In this document: positions 9,220-18,221 of the stretch, in pieces
Layout: each line of letters opens with the position of its first letter
Position numbering within the stretch: position 1 is the first letter of the stretch
Origin: an uncultured Anaerolineaceae bacterium
GTDB lineage: Bacteria > Chloroflexota > Anaerolineae > Anaerolineales > Anaerolineaceae
NCBI GenBank assembly: GCA_938020565.1
Contig: CALIHP010000012.1
Location: 1 to 64,000 of the forward strand
Length of the DNA stretch: 64,000 bases
Direction of reading: 5' to 3'
Notes under the pieces: model-generated
The model's database searches: none
What the model was told of the DNA's origin: nothing
Seen by the model: only the letters and a program-made list of their open reading frames with translations
Position numbers and translations under genes: made by a program

Positions 9220-9660
9220 ATGAAGCTTGTAAAAGAATTCAATCAGTATCTGGCAAACTTAGCCGTCGTTACCTTCAAGCTGCACAACGTTCACTGGAAT
9301 ACGGTGGGAACGCAGTTTGTTCAGGTCCATAAATATACCGAAGAGCTGTATGACGAAACGTTCGAGTTTTTTGACGCGGTTGCGGAAATTTTGAAAATGA
9401 ACGACGTCACGCCGGACTCCCGATTATCGGACTATTTGAAAAACGCGACGATTTCCGAAGGCGAAAAAACGGTCTTCGATTGCAGGGAAGCGTATGAGGT
9501 TGTCCTGGCCGATCTGAAGGCGCTGCGCGAGGAAGCGAACGCGCTGCGGAACGCCTGCGACGCTGAAGGATGGTTCACCTCTGCGACATTATTCGAGGAT
9601 CAGATCGAAAGCTACAATAAGCGGATCTGGTTCGTGAAGTCGATTCTGGCCGCCGCGTAA
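9220..9660 (+). CDS. dps: Dps family ferritin-like DNA-protection protein
   Basis: Dps dodecamers oxidise and store iron and protect DNA from peroxide. The 146-residue length fits. The intersubunit ferroxidase ligands are recognisable: H25 in NVHWN, H37, D52 and E56. Their spacing (12, 15, 4) is the same as in E. coli Dps (H51, H63, D78, E82). An AGAGAGGG ribosome site precedes the ATG. It is monocistronic, with its own promoter and a following hairpin. With the ferritin at 21259 it forms the iron and oxidative-stress protection seen in this window. Confidence 0.93.
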   Translation: MKLVKEFNQYLANLAVVTFKLHNVHWNTVGTQFVQVHKYTEELYDETFEFFDAVAEILKMNDVTPDSRLSDYLKNATISEGEKTVFDCREAYEVVLADLKALREEANALRNACDAEGWFTSATLFEDQIESYNKRIWFVKSILAAA

Positions 9661-9685
9661 AGAAAGCGCGCTGTTGAATTTTCCG

Positions 9686-9718
9686 GCCCGCATCCGTGAG
9701 GTGCGGGCTGAATTATTT
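9686..9718 (+). terminator. Probable terminator of dps
   Basis: GCCCGCA (9686-9692) pairs with TGCGGGC (9702-9708) across a 9-base loop, and a weak TGAATTATTT tail follows. It starts 26 bases after the dps stop. The tail is not a clean T-run, so confidence is moderate. Confidence 0.55.
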
Positions 9719-9812
9719 AAGGGACCCCTTCCGGTTTCAGCGGGATTTTCCATGGGCTTCAGCGCGCGGTCCGGGTTTAATTCGCGTGTCATAAATCAAA
9801 ATCAAAAGGCCC

Positions 9813-9845
9813 TTGACAGGATCCGATTAGTTAGGTATAACTAAT
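9813..9845 (+). promoter_or_regulatory. Near-consensus promoter overlapped by a perfect dyad
   Basis: TTGACA (9813-9818) and TATAAC (9836-9841), 17 bases apart, form the strongest promoter sequence in the window. A perfect 8-4-8 dyad, ATTAGTTA and TAACTAAT (9826-9833 and 9838-9845), covers the -10, as an operator for a dimeric (for example MarR-like) repressor would. No recognisable protein gene lies downstream on this strand before the convergent gene at 10105-10605. Confidence 0.65.
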
Positions 9846-9847
9846 GA

Positions 9848-10089
9848 CGTCAATGGCAAACGGATCGTTCGATCGCAGGGAAATCGAATTCCTGACGATC
9901 GACCGGAACTCATCCAGTAGCTCCTCCCAAGCGAACGGAGTTCCGGATACGGTTCTCCTGAACGTGTGTTTCCCTAACACGATCAACAACCGCGAATTTG
10001 GATGCCTCCGATATCGCGGTTGATATCTTGACATTTTTACTCCCTTTTCTTTAGACCGCTCAGCCTGATGATTCCTGCATCAGGCTGAG
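9848..10089 (+). ncRNA. Candidate structured non-coding RNA
   Basis: Five consecutive hairpins follow the promoter at 9813-9841. A: 9869-9875 with 9896-9902, plus an inner 6-bp helix. B: 9903-9911 with 9938-9946, a perfect 9 bp abutting A. C: 9965-9970 with 9976-9981. D: 9987-9995 with 10014-10022, a perfect 9 bp. E: 10059-10070 with 10078-10089, a perfect 12 bp with a 7-base loop that may end the transcript, although no T-run follows. So many perfect helices in 240 bases are unlikely by chance. I do not recognise it as tmRNA, RNase P, SRP or 6S RNA. The strand is inferred from the promoter. A 67-codon minus-strand frame (9831-10034) with a good ribosome site overlaps it, so a small protein gene remains an alternative. 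Confidence 0.45.
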
Positions 10090-10104
10090 AACTTTAAGGA
10101 CCGG

Positions 10105-10605
10105 TTATGGTTTGGGGCGGGCTTTGGCGCTGAGCGTATCGACCCGGAGACGGATGACGGCAACGCCGGAAAGCGCGGCATCGGGGATCGCGGCGGCTTT
10201 CCCGTTTATCTGGATCAGGATCGATTCAAGACCGGCGCGTTTTTCCGTCGGATCGTCGATCAGCTCGATGAATCCGGTCCCGATGATCGAGCGATAGGAA
10301 AAACTGTTCCGGCAGGCGATTTCGTGCGGCAGGGCTTCATGATCGCCGTCGATTTCGAAAGCCGCTTTCCCGTCCGGCTCCATGGCGCGGATCGCGCGGA
10401 TTTTCCGCCCCTCCGGCGCGCTATGGAAATAGAGCGTCGGAGCGGCTTCGGTTCTCTCCCAGCGATAGCCGTAATTCAGGGGAACGATATAGATGCCTTC
10501 CTCGTCCTGGAGCCCAAGGCGGCAGACGAGACTTCGGTTCAGGATATCCGCGATTTCGGCGCGGTCTTCGATTTGACGGTCTTTACGGCGCATGGGCGTG
10601 GTCAT
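10105..10605 (-). CDS. Pyridoxamine 5'-phosphate oxidase-like flavin-binding protein (NimA-like)
   Basis: The 166-residue product begins MTTPMRRKDRQIEDRAEIADIL, with the MRRKDR start and layout typical of the pyridoxamine-phosphate-oxidase-related, FMN-binding split-barrel family that includes NimA-type nitroreductases. LYFHSAPEGRKI and the following strands are the usual flavin-binding segment. The start chosen is the ATG at 10605, which has an AGGA site eight to nine bases upstream; an upstream in-frame ATG at 10707 adds an atypical extension. A TATAAT on the minus strand at 10671-10666 may be its -10. The 12-bp hairpin at 10059-10089 lies 16 bases past its stop. The physiological substrate is unknown. 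Confidence 0.8.
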   Translation of the reverse strand: MTTPMRRKDRQIEDRAEIADILNRSLVCRLGLQDEEGIYIVPLNYGYRWERTEAAPTLYFHSAPEGRKIRAIRAMEPDGKAAFEIDGDHEALPHEIACRNSFSYRSIIGTGFIELIDDPTEKRAGLESILIQINGKAAAIPDAALSGVAVIRLRVDTLSAKARPKP

Positions 10606-10794
10606 AGTGCGTTTCCTGATGGGGATAAGGTTTGGTTCTGGTTCGGCAGCTTTTTCATGAAAATGATTATATCCTTTCGTTTCCCGATTGGCCCGGTTAA
10701 AAATCAATTCGAATCGGTTATCATTTCAGAGATAAAGCTGACGGCAGTTCAAATATGAATGAAATCCAGCGTTCAGAAAAGGAATATATCGCCT

Positions 10795-12750
10795 ATGACG
10801 AATCCAGACGCGTTAAATCGCGAATCAAAAATGTTCTTCTTCCGATTTATCCTTTTCCTTGCCGGCTGTGCGGCGCTTTCGTGGCTGCTGCTGACGGTTC
10901 CGCTGGATCGGAATCCCGGGCTGATCGCGCGCCAGAAGCTGATCGTCCTCCCGCCGCTCTTTTTGCTTGCGTTCGCGGCGGCGAAGACGCGCAGCGCCGG
11001 GCTGCGGCTGGCGTTGTATGGACTGATGTACGCGGCGTTTTTGCTGCCGTTGGCCGGGCTCTGGAATTCCGGCGGTTCGGATCAGTATATTTTCGCCGGG
11101 TCGATTCCGTTTTCCGACGCGTTTATTCATCAGAACAATACGCTGCGCTTTTTATATGGCGGGACGATGGGTCAGAGCTCCGCCGTCCGCCCGTTATCGC
11201 TGCTGTTCTACGCGGGAATTCTTTACCTGAGCGGAAATAATTTTTACCTGCTGTACGCGCTGACAGCGGCGGCGATCGCTCTTCTGGCGCTGAACGCGTT
11301 CCGTCTGGTCGCGCGGCGCTTCGGCCCGGTCGCGGCGGCCGTTTTCTGGGTCCATACTTTTTTCTATGTCCGGCGTTTTATTGGAACGTTTATGACCGAG
11401 CCGATTGCGGTTGCGGTTGGACTGGCGGCGCTGTGCCTGCTGATCGTCGGGCTGAGCGAAAAACGGACGGGCGTCCTGATTTTCGGGCTGGCGGCGCTGT
11501 CGCTGGCGCTGAACCTGCGCCCTGGCGCGGTTTTGATGCTGGCGACGGTCGGACTCTGGTTTTACGGCGTTTGGCTCCGGCGCGTCGAGCCCGGGAGATC
11601 GTGGCCGGAATGGAAACGGGTTTTCGCTGCAGGGCTTGCGCTGGCGGCGATGCTGCTTCCGGTCTGGCTGAACGGCGTCGCGGGAAGGCACGTTTACGAA
11701 CCCGGGGCGCTGCTGACGAATAATCAGGCGTACGAGATTCTGTATGGCTTGTGTTTGGGCGGGAAGGACGCTTATCATGCGATGTTCCGAACGGAGCTGA
11801 CGACTGCGTTCGGTACCGAGGAGGCTCTGCCGCGCCTGGTCGGGCTTTGTGCAGCGGAGTTTCGCGCGCGTCCGGAGAATATCCGGATGGCGCTGGAAGC
11901 GATCTGGCTGCCGTACCTGTTTGATTTCGAACGCGGGTTCTTTTCGTATTTTGACGGGGCGCGGCCCGCGTTCGTCGAAGGTCTTCGTTATGGGCTGATG
12001 GGGCTCTGGACGGCAGGGTTTGTGTTTTTCGTCCGGCGCAGGAAAGACGCGGACGCTTCCTTCTGGCTCGCGGCGGTTTTGGGAATCTTTCTCTCCCGGT
12101 TCATGCTGCCGCCGAATTATTTCAGGCTGCGGTACGACGCCGCGACGAACTGGGCGGCAGGACTGATTTTAGCCGTCGGGGCGCAGGCCTGTTTTAACGG
12201 CTGTGTCCGGCGATGGATCCGTTACCGGCGCCAGGCCCCGGCGTTTGAGGCGGAAGCGGGCGGAACGGAGTGGGGGGCGGCGCTGCTGCCGGCGCTGTTC
12301 CTGGGGGTTTTCGCGTTGATGATCGCCGCTGCGTCAGGGCCGTTCCGCGCGGCTCCGGAGGCGGTTCCAGCGAAAAGCGGGCGGCGCTGCGCGGATGGGA
12401 GCGAGCCGTGGCTGACGCGGATCGAACCGGGAAATTTTGTCGTGCTGCGGAATTATGACCTACCCAGGGCGCACGCGCCGTCGTATTACCTGAATTACGT
12501 CCGCCCGGGACTGCACGATACGTCGGCGAGCGAGACGTTCGACTATACCGACGCCTTTTCCGGCGAGATGACGATTTTCAGCGGGCTGAATCTCGAGACG
12601 CTGGAGGACCTGACCGTTTTCGCCGACTGGCCGCTCCCGGCGGACACGGCGGGGGTTGTCGAGGTCTGCGGAACGGAGATCGATCCGCCGCTTTACCGTC
12701 GCTACCACTACGTCGAGGCGCGCGAGGTCCGTGGCGCGGCGGCGCCCTGA
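10795..12750 (+). CDS. Polytopic membrane protein, putative GT-C glycosyltransferase
   Basis: The 651-residue product has about eleven to twelve hydrophobic segments from residue 15 to about 480 and a soluble C-terminal tail. GGSDQYIFAGSIPFSDAF in the first large loop resembles the acidic catalytic loop of GT-C enzymes. I chose the ATG at 10795, which follows an AAAAGGA site by 11 bases; the in-frame ATG at 10759 has no ribosome site. It stands alone between a minus-strand gene and the tRNA/tuf block. Substrate and acceptor are unknown, and it could be another kind of polytopic envelope protein. Confidence 0.62.
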   Translation: MTNPDALNRESKMFFFRFILFLAGCAALSWLLLTVPLDRNPGLIARQKLIVLPPLFLLAFAAAKTRSAGLRLALYGLMYAAFLLPLAGLWNSGGSDQYIFAGSIPFSDAFIHQNNTLRFLYGGTMGQSSAVRPLSLLFYAGILYLSGNNFYLLYALTAAAIALLALNAFRLVARRFGPVAAAVFWVHTFFYVRRFIGTFMTEPIAVAVGLAALCLLIVGLSEKRTGVLIFGLAALSLALNLRPGAVLMLATVGLWFYGVWLRRVEPGRSWPEWKRVFAAGLALAAMLLPVWLNGVAGRHVYEPGALLTNNQAYEILYGLCLGGKDAYHAMFRTELTTAFGTEEALPRLVGLCAAEFRARPENIRMALEAIWLPYLFDFERGFFSYFDGARPAFVEGLRYGLMGLWTAGFVFFVRRRKDADASFWLAAVLGIFLSRFMLPPNYFRLRYDAATNWAAGLILAVGAQACFNGCVRRWIRYRRQAPAFEAEAGGTEWGAALLPALFLGVFALMIAAASGPFRAAPEAVPAKSGRRCADGSEPWLTRIEPGNFVVLRNYDLPRAHAPSYYLNYVRPGLHDTSASETFDYTDAFSGEMTIFSGLNLETLEDLTVFADWPLPADTAGVVEVCGTEIDPPLYRRYHYVEAREVRGAAAP

Positions 12751-12875
12751 TCCGGAGCCGTTCCATTTTCACGCTTTCGGAAATCCGGGCGCGAATTCGA
12801 GTACAATAAGAAGGGAGGGAAAAGGGTTCCGGGGACGGGTTCCAGGTTAAAAATTAATCAGTTTTACGATAGACC

Positions 12876-12904
12876 TTGACCGCCGGGTTGAAATCCTTTA
12901 TACT
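12876..12904 (+). promoter_or_regulatory. Promoter of the tRNA-tuf block
   Basis: TTGACC (12876-12881) and TATACT (12899-12904) are 17 bases apart, ending about 68 bases before tRNA-Thr. It is a strong sigma-70-type promoter placed to drive the tRNAs, tuf and the genes beyond. The rest of 12751-12972 shows no gene. Confidence 0.75.
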
Positions 12905-12972
12905 ATGGTCTTGCACGCTGTGGAAAGGTTCGGATTGCCGGAACTGAGACGGCGGGCGGAACGTTAACACGC

Positions 12973-13045
12973 GCCGACATAGCTCAATTGGCAGAGCAAC
13001 CGCCTTGTAAGCGGTAGGTCATGGGTTCAAGTCCCATTGTCGGCT
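12973..13045 (+). tRNA. tRNA-Thr (TGT)
   Basis: The 73-base cloverleaf has a GCCGACA/TGTCGGC acceptor stem, anticodon stem ACCGC/GCGGT with loop CTTGTAA (anticodon TGT), and a T-arm containing GGTTCAAGTCC. CCA is not encoded. It is the first of three tRNAs ahead of tuf. Confidence 0.97.
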
Positions 13046-13118
13046 TATCCGGTTGTATATTGGTACGTGCGTTTGAAGCCGTTCGAACGCGCATACGAAT
13101 CGACAACGGTTCGCAGAT

Positions 13119-13201
13119 GGACGGTTACCCAAGTGGCCAACGGGGTCTGACTGTAAATCAGATAGCAGAAGCTTTCGGAGGTTCGAATCCTTCACCGTCC
13201 A
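13119..13201 (+). tRNA. tRNA-Tyr (GTA)
   Basis: The 83-base tRNA has a GGACGGT/ACCGTCC acceptor stem and anticodon stem TCTGA/TCAGA with loop CTGTAAA (anticodon GTA). It has the long class II variable arm expected for bacterial tRNA-Tyr, followed by a T-arm with GGTTCGAATCC. CCA is not encoded. Confidence 0.97.
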
Positions 13202-13283
13202 CTTCAGACGCGGCCTCAATTCGGCAGCGGGTCGATTGAAGCGTCTGATAATCGGGAGGCGGGACGCTTTCCGGATCGGGAAC

Positions 13284-13356
13284 GCCCTCATAGCTCAGTC
13301 GGCAGAGCGCAGTCTTGGTAAGACTGAGGTCATGGGTTCAAGTCTCATTGAGGGCT
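13284..13356 (+). tRNA. tRNA-Thr (GGT)
   Basis: The 73-base cloverleaf has a GCCCTCA/TGAGGGC acceptor stem, anticodon loop TTGGTAA (anticodon GGT) and a T-arm with GGTTCAAGTCT. It ends 48 bases before the tuf start, so it is probably processed from the same transcript. Confidence 0.97.
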
Positions 13357-13404
13357 CTTTTAACGAACGGACGTCGAGTCCTTTTTTATTGAGGAGAAAA
13401 AAAC

Positions 13405-14607
<1,203 letters not shown>

Positions 14608-14640
14608 AATTAAGCTGAGACGCGCTGAAAGAGAACTGAA

Positions 14641-14811
14641 ATGGCTTCAAAACGAAAAGATGTTCGTCCGGTGATTACCTTCGCGTGCACCGAATGTAAA
14701 GAGCGGAACTATGTGTCCGAGAAGAATCGTCGGAACGATCCTGGCCGGATGGAAATCAGCAAGTTCTGTCCGCGCTGCCGGAAGCATACGCTGCACCGCG
14801 AATCGAAGTAA
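14641..14811 (+). CDS. rpmG: 50S ribosomal protein L33
   Basis: This short 56-residue protein of the large subunit carries two CxxC pairs (CTEC and CPRC), so it is the zinc-binding form of L33. The basic N-terminus and the ESK end are typical. It lies between tuf and tRNA-Trp in the widespread tuf-rpmG-tRNA-Trp-secE-nusG order. Confidence 0.95.
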   Translation: MASKRKDVRPVITFACTECKERNYVSEKNRRNDPGRMEISKFCPRCRKHTLHRESK

Positions 14812-14855
14812 CGATGAGGTTTCCATACCCGGGGCGCTTTCGTTCCGGGTAGCTC

Positions 14856-14929
14856 AGGTGAATAGCTCAATTAGGCAGAGCGCCTGTCTCCAAAACAGGA
14901 GGTTGTGGGTTCGATTCCTGCTTCACCTG
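14856..14929 (+). tRNA. tRNA-Trp (CCA)
   Basis: The 74-base cloverleaf has an AGGTGAA/TTCACCT acceptor stem, anticodon stem CCTGT/ACAGG with loop CTCCAAA (anticodon CCA), discriminator G, and a T-arm with GGTTCGATTCC. Its position just before secE is conserved in many bacteria. Confidence 0.97.
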
Positions 14930-14941
14930 CTTGAAAAAAGC

Positions 14942-14972
14942 AGCGCCGCTTGAAACAGAGCGGCGCTTATTT
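14942..14972 (+). terminator. Hairpin/terminator between tRNA-Trp and secE
   Basis: AGCGCCGCT (14942-14950) pairs perfectly with AGCGGCGCT (14959-14967) across an 8-base loop and is followed by TATTT. It starts 12 bases after the tRNA. It may terminate the tRNA-tuf transcript fully or partly before secE-nusG. Confidence 0.6.
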
Positions 14973-15015
14973 CCTTGAAATACCGGCGACCGATCGATGA
15001 AGGAGATCTGAAGAA

Positions 15016-15267
15016 ATGGCTACGGATAAGAAAACTGAATCAGCGGCGAAACCGCCCGTAAAGAAAGACGCCCCGAAGAAGAAGCCGTCCCGCGTGGAAA
15101 AATGGTGGAATGAAACGATTGGCGAGCTCCGCCGCGTGACCTGGCCGACGAAGGAGGACGCGATTCAGATGACGAAAATCGTGCTGGTCGTTGTTTTCAT
15201 TATGGCGGCGTTCCTGGGGATCGTTGACTTCGTATTTTCGGAGCTTTTCGGATTGATTATCAGCTGA
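15016..15267 (+). CDS. secE: Preprotein translocase subunit SecE
   Basis: SecE is an essential small subunit of the SecYEG channel. The 83-residue product has a Lys/Pro-rich cytoplasmic N-terminus, the conserved amphipathic segment WNETIGELRRVTWPTKEDA, and one transmembrane helix (about residues 55-80). This is the single-helix form found in most bacteria. It precedes nusG as usual. Confidence 0.96.
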   Translation: MATDKKTESAAKPPVKKDAPKKKPSRVEKWWNETIGELRRVTWPTKEDAIQMTKIVLVVVFIMAAFLGIVDFVFSELFGLIIS

Positions 15268-15295
15268 TCGATCCAGTCAGGAAGTTGGAGAAAAT

Positions 15296-15991
15296 ATGGA
15301 ACCTTACGATATCGAGCTTTCTAACCCGGAAACCGAATCGGATCCCCTGAGCGAGGCTTTCAGCGCGAAGGAAGAAAAAAAGCGCGAGGCCGACGGGAAA
15401 AAAGCCCGGACCCCGGCTAAGACCTCGAAGAGGAGCGCCGAAGAACCGGATCAGGTCGAAGCGACTCATGAGCGCGGCTGGTTCGTGATTAACTGCTATT
15501 CCGGATACGAGAAAAAGGTCCGGAAAAACCTGTCGCAGCGGATCGAGTCGATGGGCATGAAGGAGTACATCTTTGATATCGTCGTCCCGACGCAGGAGGA
15601 GATCGAGGTCAAAGACGGGAAACGCGTCACGATCGACCGCCTGATTTTTCCCGGATATCTGCTCGTCAATATGATCCTGACGGAGGAGTCCTGGTTTATC
15701 GTCCGGAACACCCCGGGCGTGACCGGCTTCGTCGGGATGGGCAGCCAGCCGACCCCGCTCCGCCAGGAGGAGGTCAACGGGATTATCAAGCGCATGGAAG
15801 CGCAGGCGCCGGTCGTCAGCGCGAATTTCAAGCTCGGCGAGAAGGTCCGGATTATCGACGGCCCGTTCAACGATTTCCGCGGCAATATTGCTGAAATTGA
15901 CATGGAGAAGACGAAAATCCGCGTCATGGTCAATTTCTTTGGCCGCGAAACGCCGGTCGAGCTCGATTTTCTTCAGGTCGAGAAGTGCTGA
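15296..15991 (+). CDS. nusG: Transcription termination/antitermination factor NusG
   Basis: NusG binds RNA polymerase and links it to Rho or the ribosome. The 231-residue protein has a charged N-terminal extension of about 58 residues, the NGN domain (about 60-165, starting WFVINCYSGYEKKV), and a C-terminal KOW domain (about 177-228, with DGPFNDFRG). The extension is longer than in E. coli NusG. It lies between secE and rplK. Confidence 0.96.
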   Translation: MEPYDIELSNPETESDPLSEAFSAKEEKKREADGKKARTPAKTSKRSAEEPDQVEATHERGWFVINCYSGYEKKVRKNLSQRIESMGMKEYIFDIVVPTQEEIEVKDGKRVTIDRLIFPGYLLVNMILTEESWFIVRNTPGVTGFVGMGSQPTPLRQEEVNGIIKRMEAQAPVVSANFKLGEKVRIIDGPFNDFRGNIAEIDMEKTKIRVMVNFFGRETPVELDFLQVEKC

Positions 15992-16091
15992 TCGGGGCGC
16001 TGATCGGAGAGTGTGGACAGGAGGTTCGGCGACGAACCTCTGATGATCAAGTGGAAGGACTTCGGTCCGCTATGACCACGAGGAGAAAAGA

Positions 16092-16517
16092 ATGGCAAAA
16101 AAGATTAAAGCAGTCGTCAAGTTGAATTTGAACGCCGGCAAGGCGAATCCGGCGCCGCCGGTCGGGCCGGCGCTGGCAGGCCATGGGATCAATATCATGG
16201 CTTTCTGCAAGGAATATAACGCCCGGACGCAGAACCGCGTCGGCGAAGTCATCCCTGCGGAAATTACCGTTTTTTCCGACGGTTCGTTTACGTTCGTATT
16301 GAAAACGCCGCCGACGACATTCCTGATCAAGAAAGCCGCCGGGCTGGAAAAGGGATCGGGACTGGCGAGCAAGGGCAAGGAAGGTAAAATTACGCGCGCG
16401 CAGATCCGCGAGATCGCTGAAACGAAGTTCAACGACACGAACGCCGTCGATATCGAAGGGGCGATCCGCCAGATTGAAGGCAGCGTCCGCAACATGGGGA
16501 TTCAGATCGCCGACTGA
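16092..16517 (+). CDS. rplK: 50S ribosomal protein L11
   Basis: L11 binds 23S rRNA at the GTPase-associated centre with the L10/L12 stalk. The 141-residue length is canonical. The proline-rich N-terminal segment (NPAPPVGPALAGHGINIMAFCKEYN) and the C-terminal RNA-binding domain (IRQIEGSVRNMGIQI) are intact. A GAGGAG site precedes the ATG. It is followed by rplA in the usual order. Confidence 0.97.
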   Translation: MAKKIKAVVKLNLNAGKANPAPPVGPALAGHGINIMAFCKEYNARTQNRVGEVIPAEITVFSDGSFTFVLKTPPTTFLIKKAAGLEKGSGLASKGKEGKITRAQIREIAETKFNDTNAVDIEGAIRQIEGSVRNMGIQIAD

Positions 16518-16567
16518 ACAGGAACGGTGGGAGAGGCGCTGCCTCGACAGGACCACAAGGAGAAATA

Positions 16568-17293
16568 ATGGCAAAACATGGTAAGAAATTTACAGACGCG
16601 GCGAAAAAAGTTGATCGCAGCGTTTATTACAGTCCGCGCGAAGCGGTCGCGTTAGCGAAAGACACGTCGACAACGAAGTTCGACTCTACGATCGAGATCC
16701 ATATTAACACGTCGCTGGACCCGCGCCAGGCGGATCAGCTCGTTCGCGACGTCGTCGTTCTCCCGAACGGCCTTGGCAAGTCGGTCCGGGTCCTCGTTTT
16801 CGCCCAGGGCGAAGGCGTCGCGTTAGCGAACGAAGCCGGCGCGGATTACGTCGCTGATTCGGAGGAATGGATCAAGAAGATTCAGGACGGTTTTACCGAT
16901 TTCGACGTTGCGATCGCGACGCCGGACATGATGGCGAAGGCTGGACGGCTGGGACGCGTTCTCGGTCCGCGCGGTCTGATGCCGAATCCGAAGGCCGGGA
17001 CGGTCGTTCCCGCCGCCGAGCTCCCGCGCGTTATTAAGGAAGCGAAGGCCGGCCGCGTTGAGTTCCGTCTTGATAAATCCGCGAATCTTCATGCGCCGAT
17101 CGGGAAATCTTCCTTTTCGGTTCAGTCGCTTTACGAAAACCTGCAGGCGTTCATGGAAGCCGTCCGCAAGGCAAAGCCCGCCGGCGCGAAGGGCACGTAC
17201 ATCCGCCGGGTGACGCTGACCTCGACGATGGGCCCCGGCGTCCGCGTTGACGCGTCGCAGGCGCAGACGATGCAGAACTATTCGGAATCCTGA
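16568..17293 (+). CDS. rplA: 50S ribosomal protein L1
   Basis: L1 forms the mobile L1 stalk near the E site and often represses its own operon. The 241-residue chain has the family segments GKSVRVLVFAQG, the signature around GRLGRVLGPRGLMPNPK, and AGRVEFRLDK. An AAGGAG site precedes the ATG. It is last in the rplK-rplA unit before the L10 leader. Confidence 0.97.
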   Translation: MAKHGKKFTDAAKKVDRSVYYSPREAVALAKDTSTTKFDSTIEIHINTSLDPRQADQLVRDVVVLPNGLGKSVRVLVFAQGEGVALANEAGADYVADSEEWIKKIQDGFTDFDVAIATPDMMAKAGRLGRVLGPRGLMPNPKAGTVVPAAELPRVIKEAKAGRVEFRLDKSANLHAPIGKSSFSVQSLYENLQAFMEAVRKAKPAGAKGTYIRRVTLTSTMGPGVRVDASQAQTMQNYSES

Positions 17294-17406
17294 TAAAAAC
17301 GCCTGAGGACGGGATTGGCGGTTTCGTCCCGCCCTCAAGCGGGAAAAACAGGAACGGCGCGGTAACGAGTCTACCGGAGCCGCGCCGGAGCAGTAAAAAA
17401 ATCGTT

Positions 17407-17412
17407 TATAAT
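17407..17412 (+). promoter_or_regulatory. -10 element before the L10 leader
   Basis: TATAAT lies about 15 bases before the L10-leader element and could start a separate rplJ-rplL transcript. No good -35 is found at the expected place (17384-17389). Upstream, 17352-17383 contains an imperfect GC-rich inverted repeat (GGCGCGG with CCGCGCC) that may end the rplK-rplA message. Confidence 0.4.
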
Positions 17413-17426
17413 TTGATCGTTCACTG

Positions 17427-17550
17427 AAGACAGCCGGTGCCCGGAAAAGGGCTTAATATCCTGCCGAGGCGAATGACTCCGTGATCCGGATATAAGCGGA
17501 TATGTGTGTCTTTGCCTGAGCTGTCGGCGAAGACATTTCTTTTTAAAATC
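17427..17550 (+). promoter_or_regulatory. Ribosomal protein L10 leader (autoregulatory mRNA element)
   Basis: The segment contains the L10-leader core: GACAGCCGGTGCC, then CTTAATATCC and TGCCGAGG (17429-17468). This is the kink-turn region bound by the L10-L12 complex in many bacteria. It lies immediately upstream of rplJ in the 280-base gap after rplA. Binding of excess L10(L12)4 would repress rplJ-rplL. Confidence 0.8.
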
Positions 17551-17572
17551 TCAGGGAAGGAGGAATTGAACC

Positions 17573-18097
17573 TTGGCCTTTACGAAATCTGAGAAAAGCG
17601 CGATGATGGACGGGTATCGGGAGATGCTCGATCGGTGTCAGGCGATTTTCGTGCTCGAATATTCGAAGATGGATATGACCGTGATCGATCGGATCCATAA
17701 GCAGGCCCGGGAAGCGGGCGGCGAGCTGCATGTCGTCAAGAATACGCTTTTCACGAAAGTCGCGGAAGAAATCGGTTATACGATGACCAGCGATATCAAC
17801 GTCGGCACGTCGTTCGTCGGGTTCGCGTTCAAGGACGCGGCTTCGTTAGCGAAAGTCATCACCGATATCGCGAAAGACGAGGCGTTTAAGATCAAAGGCG
17901 GATATCTCGATAAGGCGTTTTTGGACGCGAAAGCGATCAAAGCGTTATCTGACCTGCCGCCGCTTCCGGTTATGCGCGCGAAGCTGCTCGGGACGATCCT
18001 GGCGCCTGCGTCGAAGCTCGTTCGGACGATTAACGAGCCGGCGCGTTCGCTCGCCGCGGTTGTTCAGGCGCATGTCAAAGCGGAAGCTCCCGCTTAG
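17573..18097 (+). CDS. rplJ: 50S ribosomal protein L10
   Basis: L10 is the base of the L7/L12 stalk. The 174-residue protein has the conserved N-terminal rRNA-binding domain (residues 1 to about 130, with FVLEYSKMDM, VVKNTLF and the P-rich PPLPVMRAKLLG) and a C-terminal helix that docks L12 dimers. The TTG start at 17573 has a strong AAGGAGG site nine bases before it. It follows the L10 leader and precedes rplL. Confidence 0.96.
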   Translation: MAFTKSEKSAMMDGYREMLDRCQAIFVLEYSKMDMTVIDRIHKQAREAGGELHVVKNTLFTKVAEEIGYTMTSDINVGTSFVGFAFKDAASLAKVITDIAKDEAFKIKGGYLDKAFLDAKAIKALSDLPPLPVMRAKLLGTILAPASKLVRTINEPARSLAAVVQAHVKAEAPA

Positions 18098-18158
18098 CCG
18101 CCGGACTTAGGGATAAATTGCCTCCCGTTCCGTGAAAAGCGGGCGCGGGAGAAGGATC

Positions 18159-18178
18159 GGCGGACGGACCCGTCCGCC
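18159..18178 (+). other. Hairpin between rplJ and rplL
   Basis: GGCGGACG and CGTCCGCC form a perfect 8-bp stem with a 4-base loop in the 124-base rplJ-rplL gap. No T-run follows, so it is more likely a processing or stability element that helps make excess L12 than a terminator. Confidence 0.45.
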
Positions 18179-18221
18179 AACGATCGAATCAAGAAAACGA
18201 AAAAAGCAGGAGTTTTTTATC

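Noticed and set aside
9853..10023. Plus-strand frame of about 56 codons behind the 9813 promoter
   Set aside because: It has no ribosome site, an unlikely run of serines and no family resemblance; the hairpins explain the segment better.
9831..10034. 67-codon minus-strand frame with a good AAGGGAG ribosome site
   Set aside because: It has no recognisable motif, ends inside the operator-like dyad, and overlaps five hairpins that point to a structured RNA. Kept only as an alternative in the RNA entry.
10059..10089. Ordinary intrinsic terminator of the flavin-protein gene
   Set aside because: The stem is perfect but neither strand has a T-run after it, so it is described as part of the RNA locus; a terminator role remains possible.
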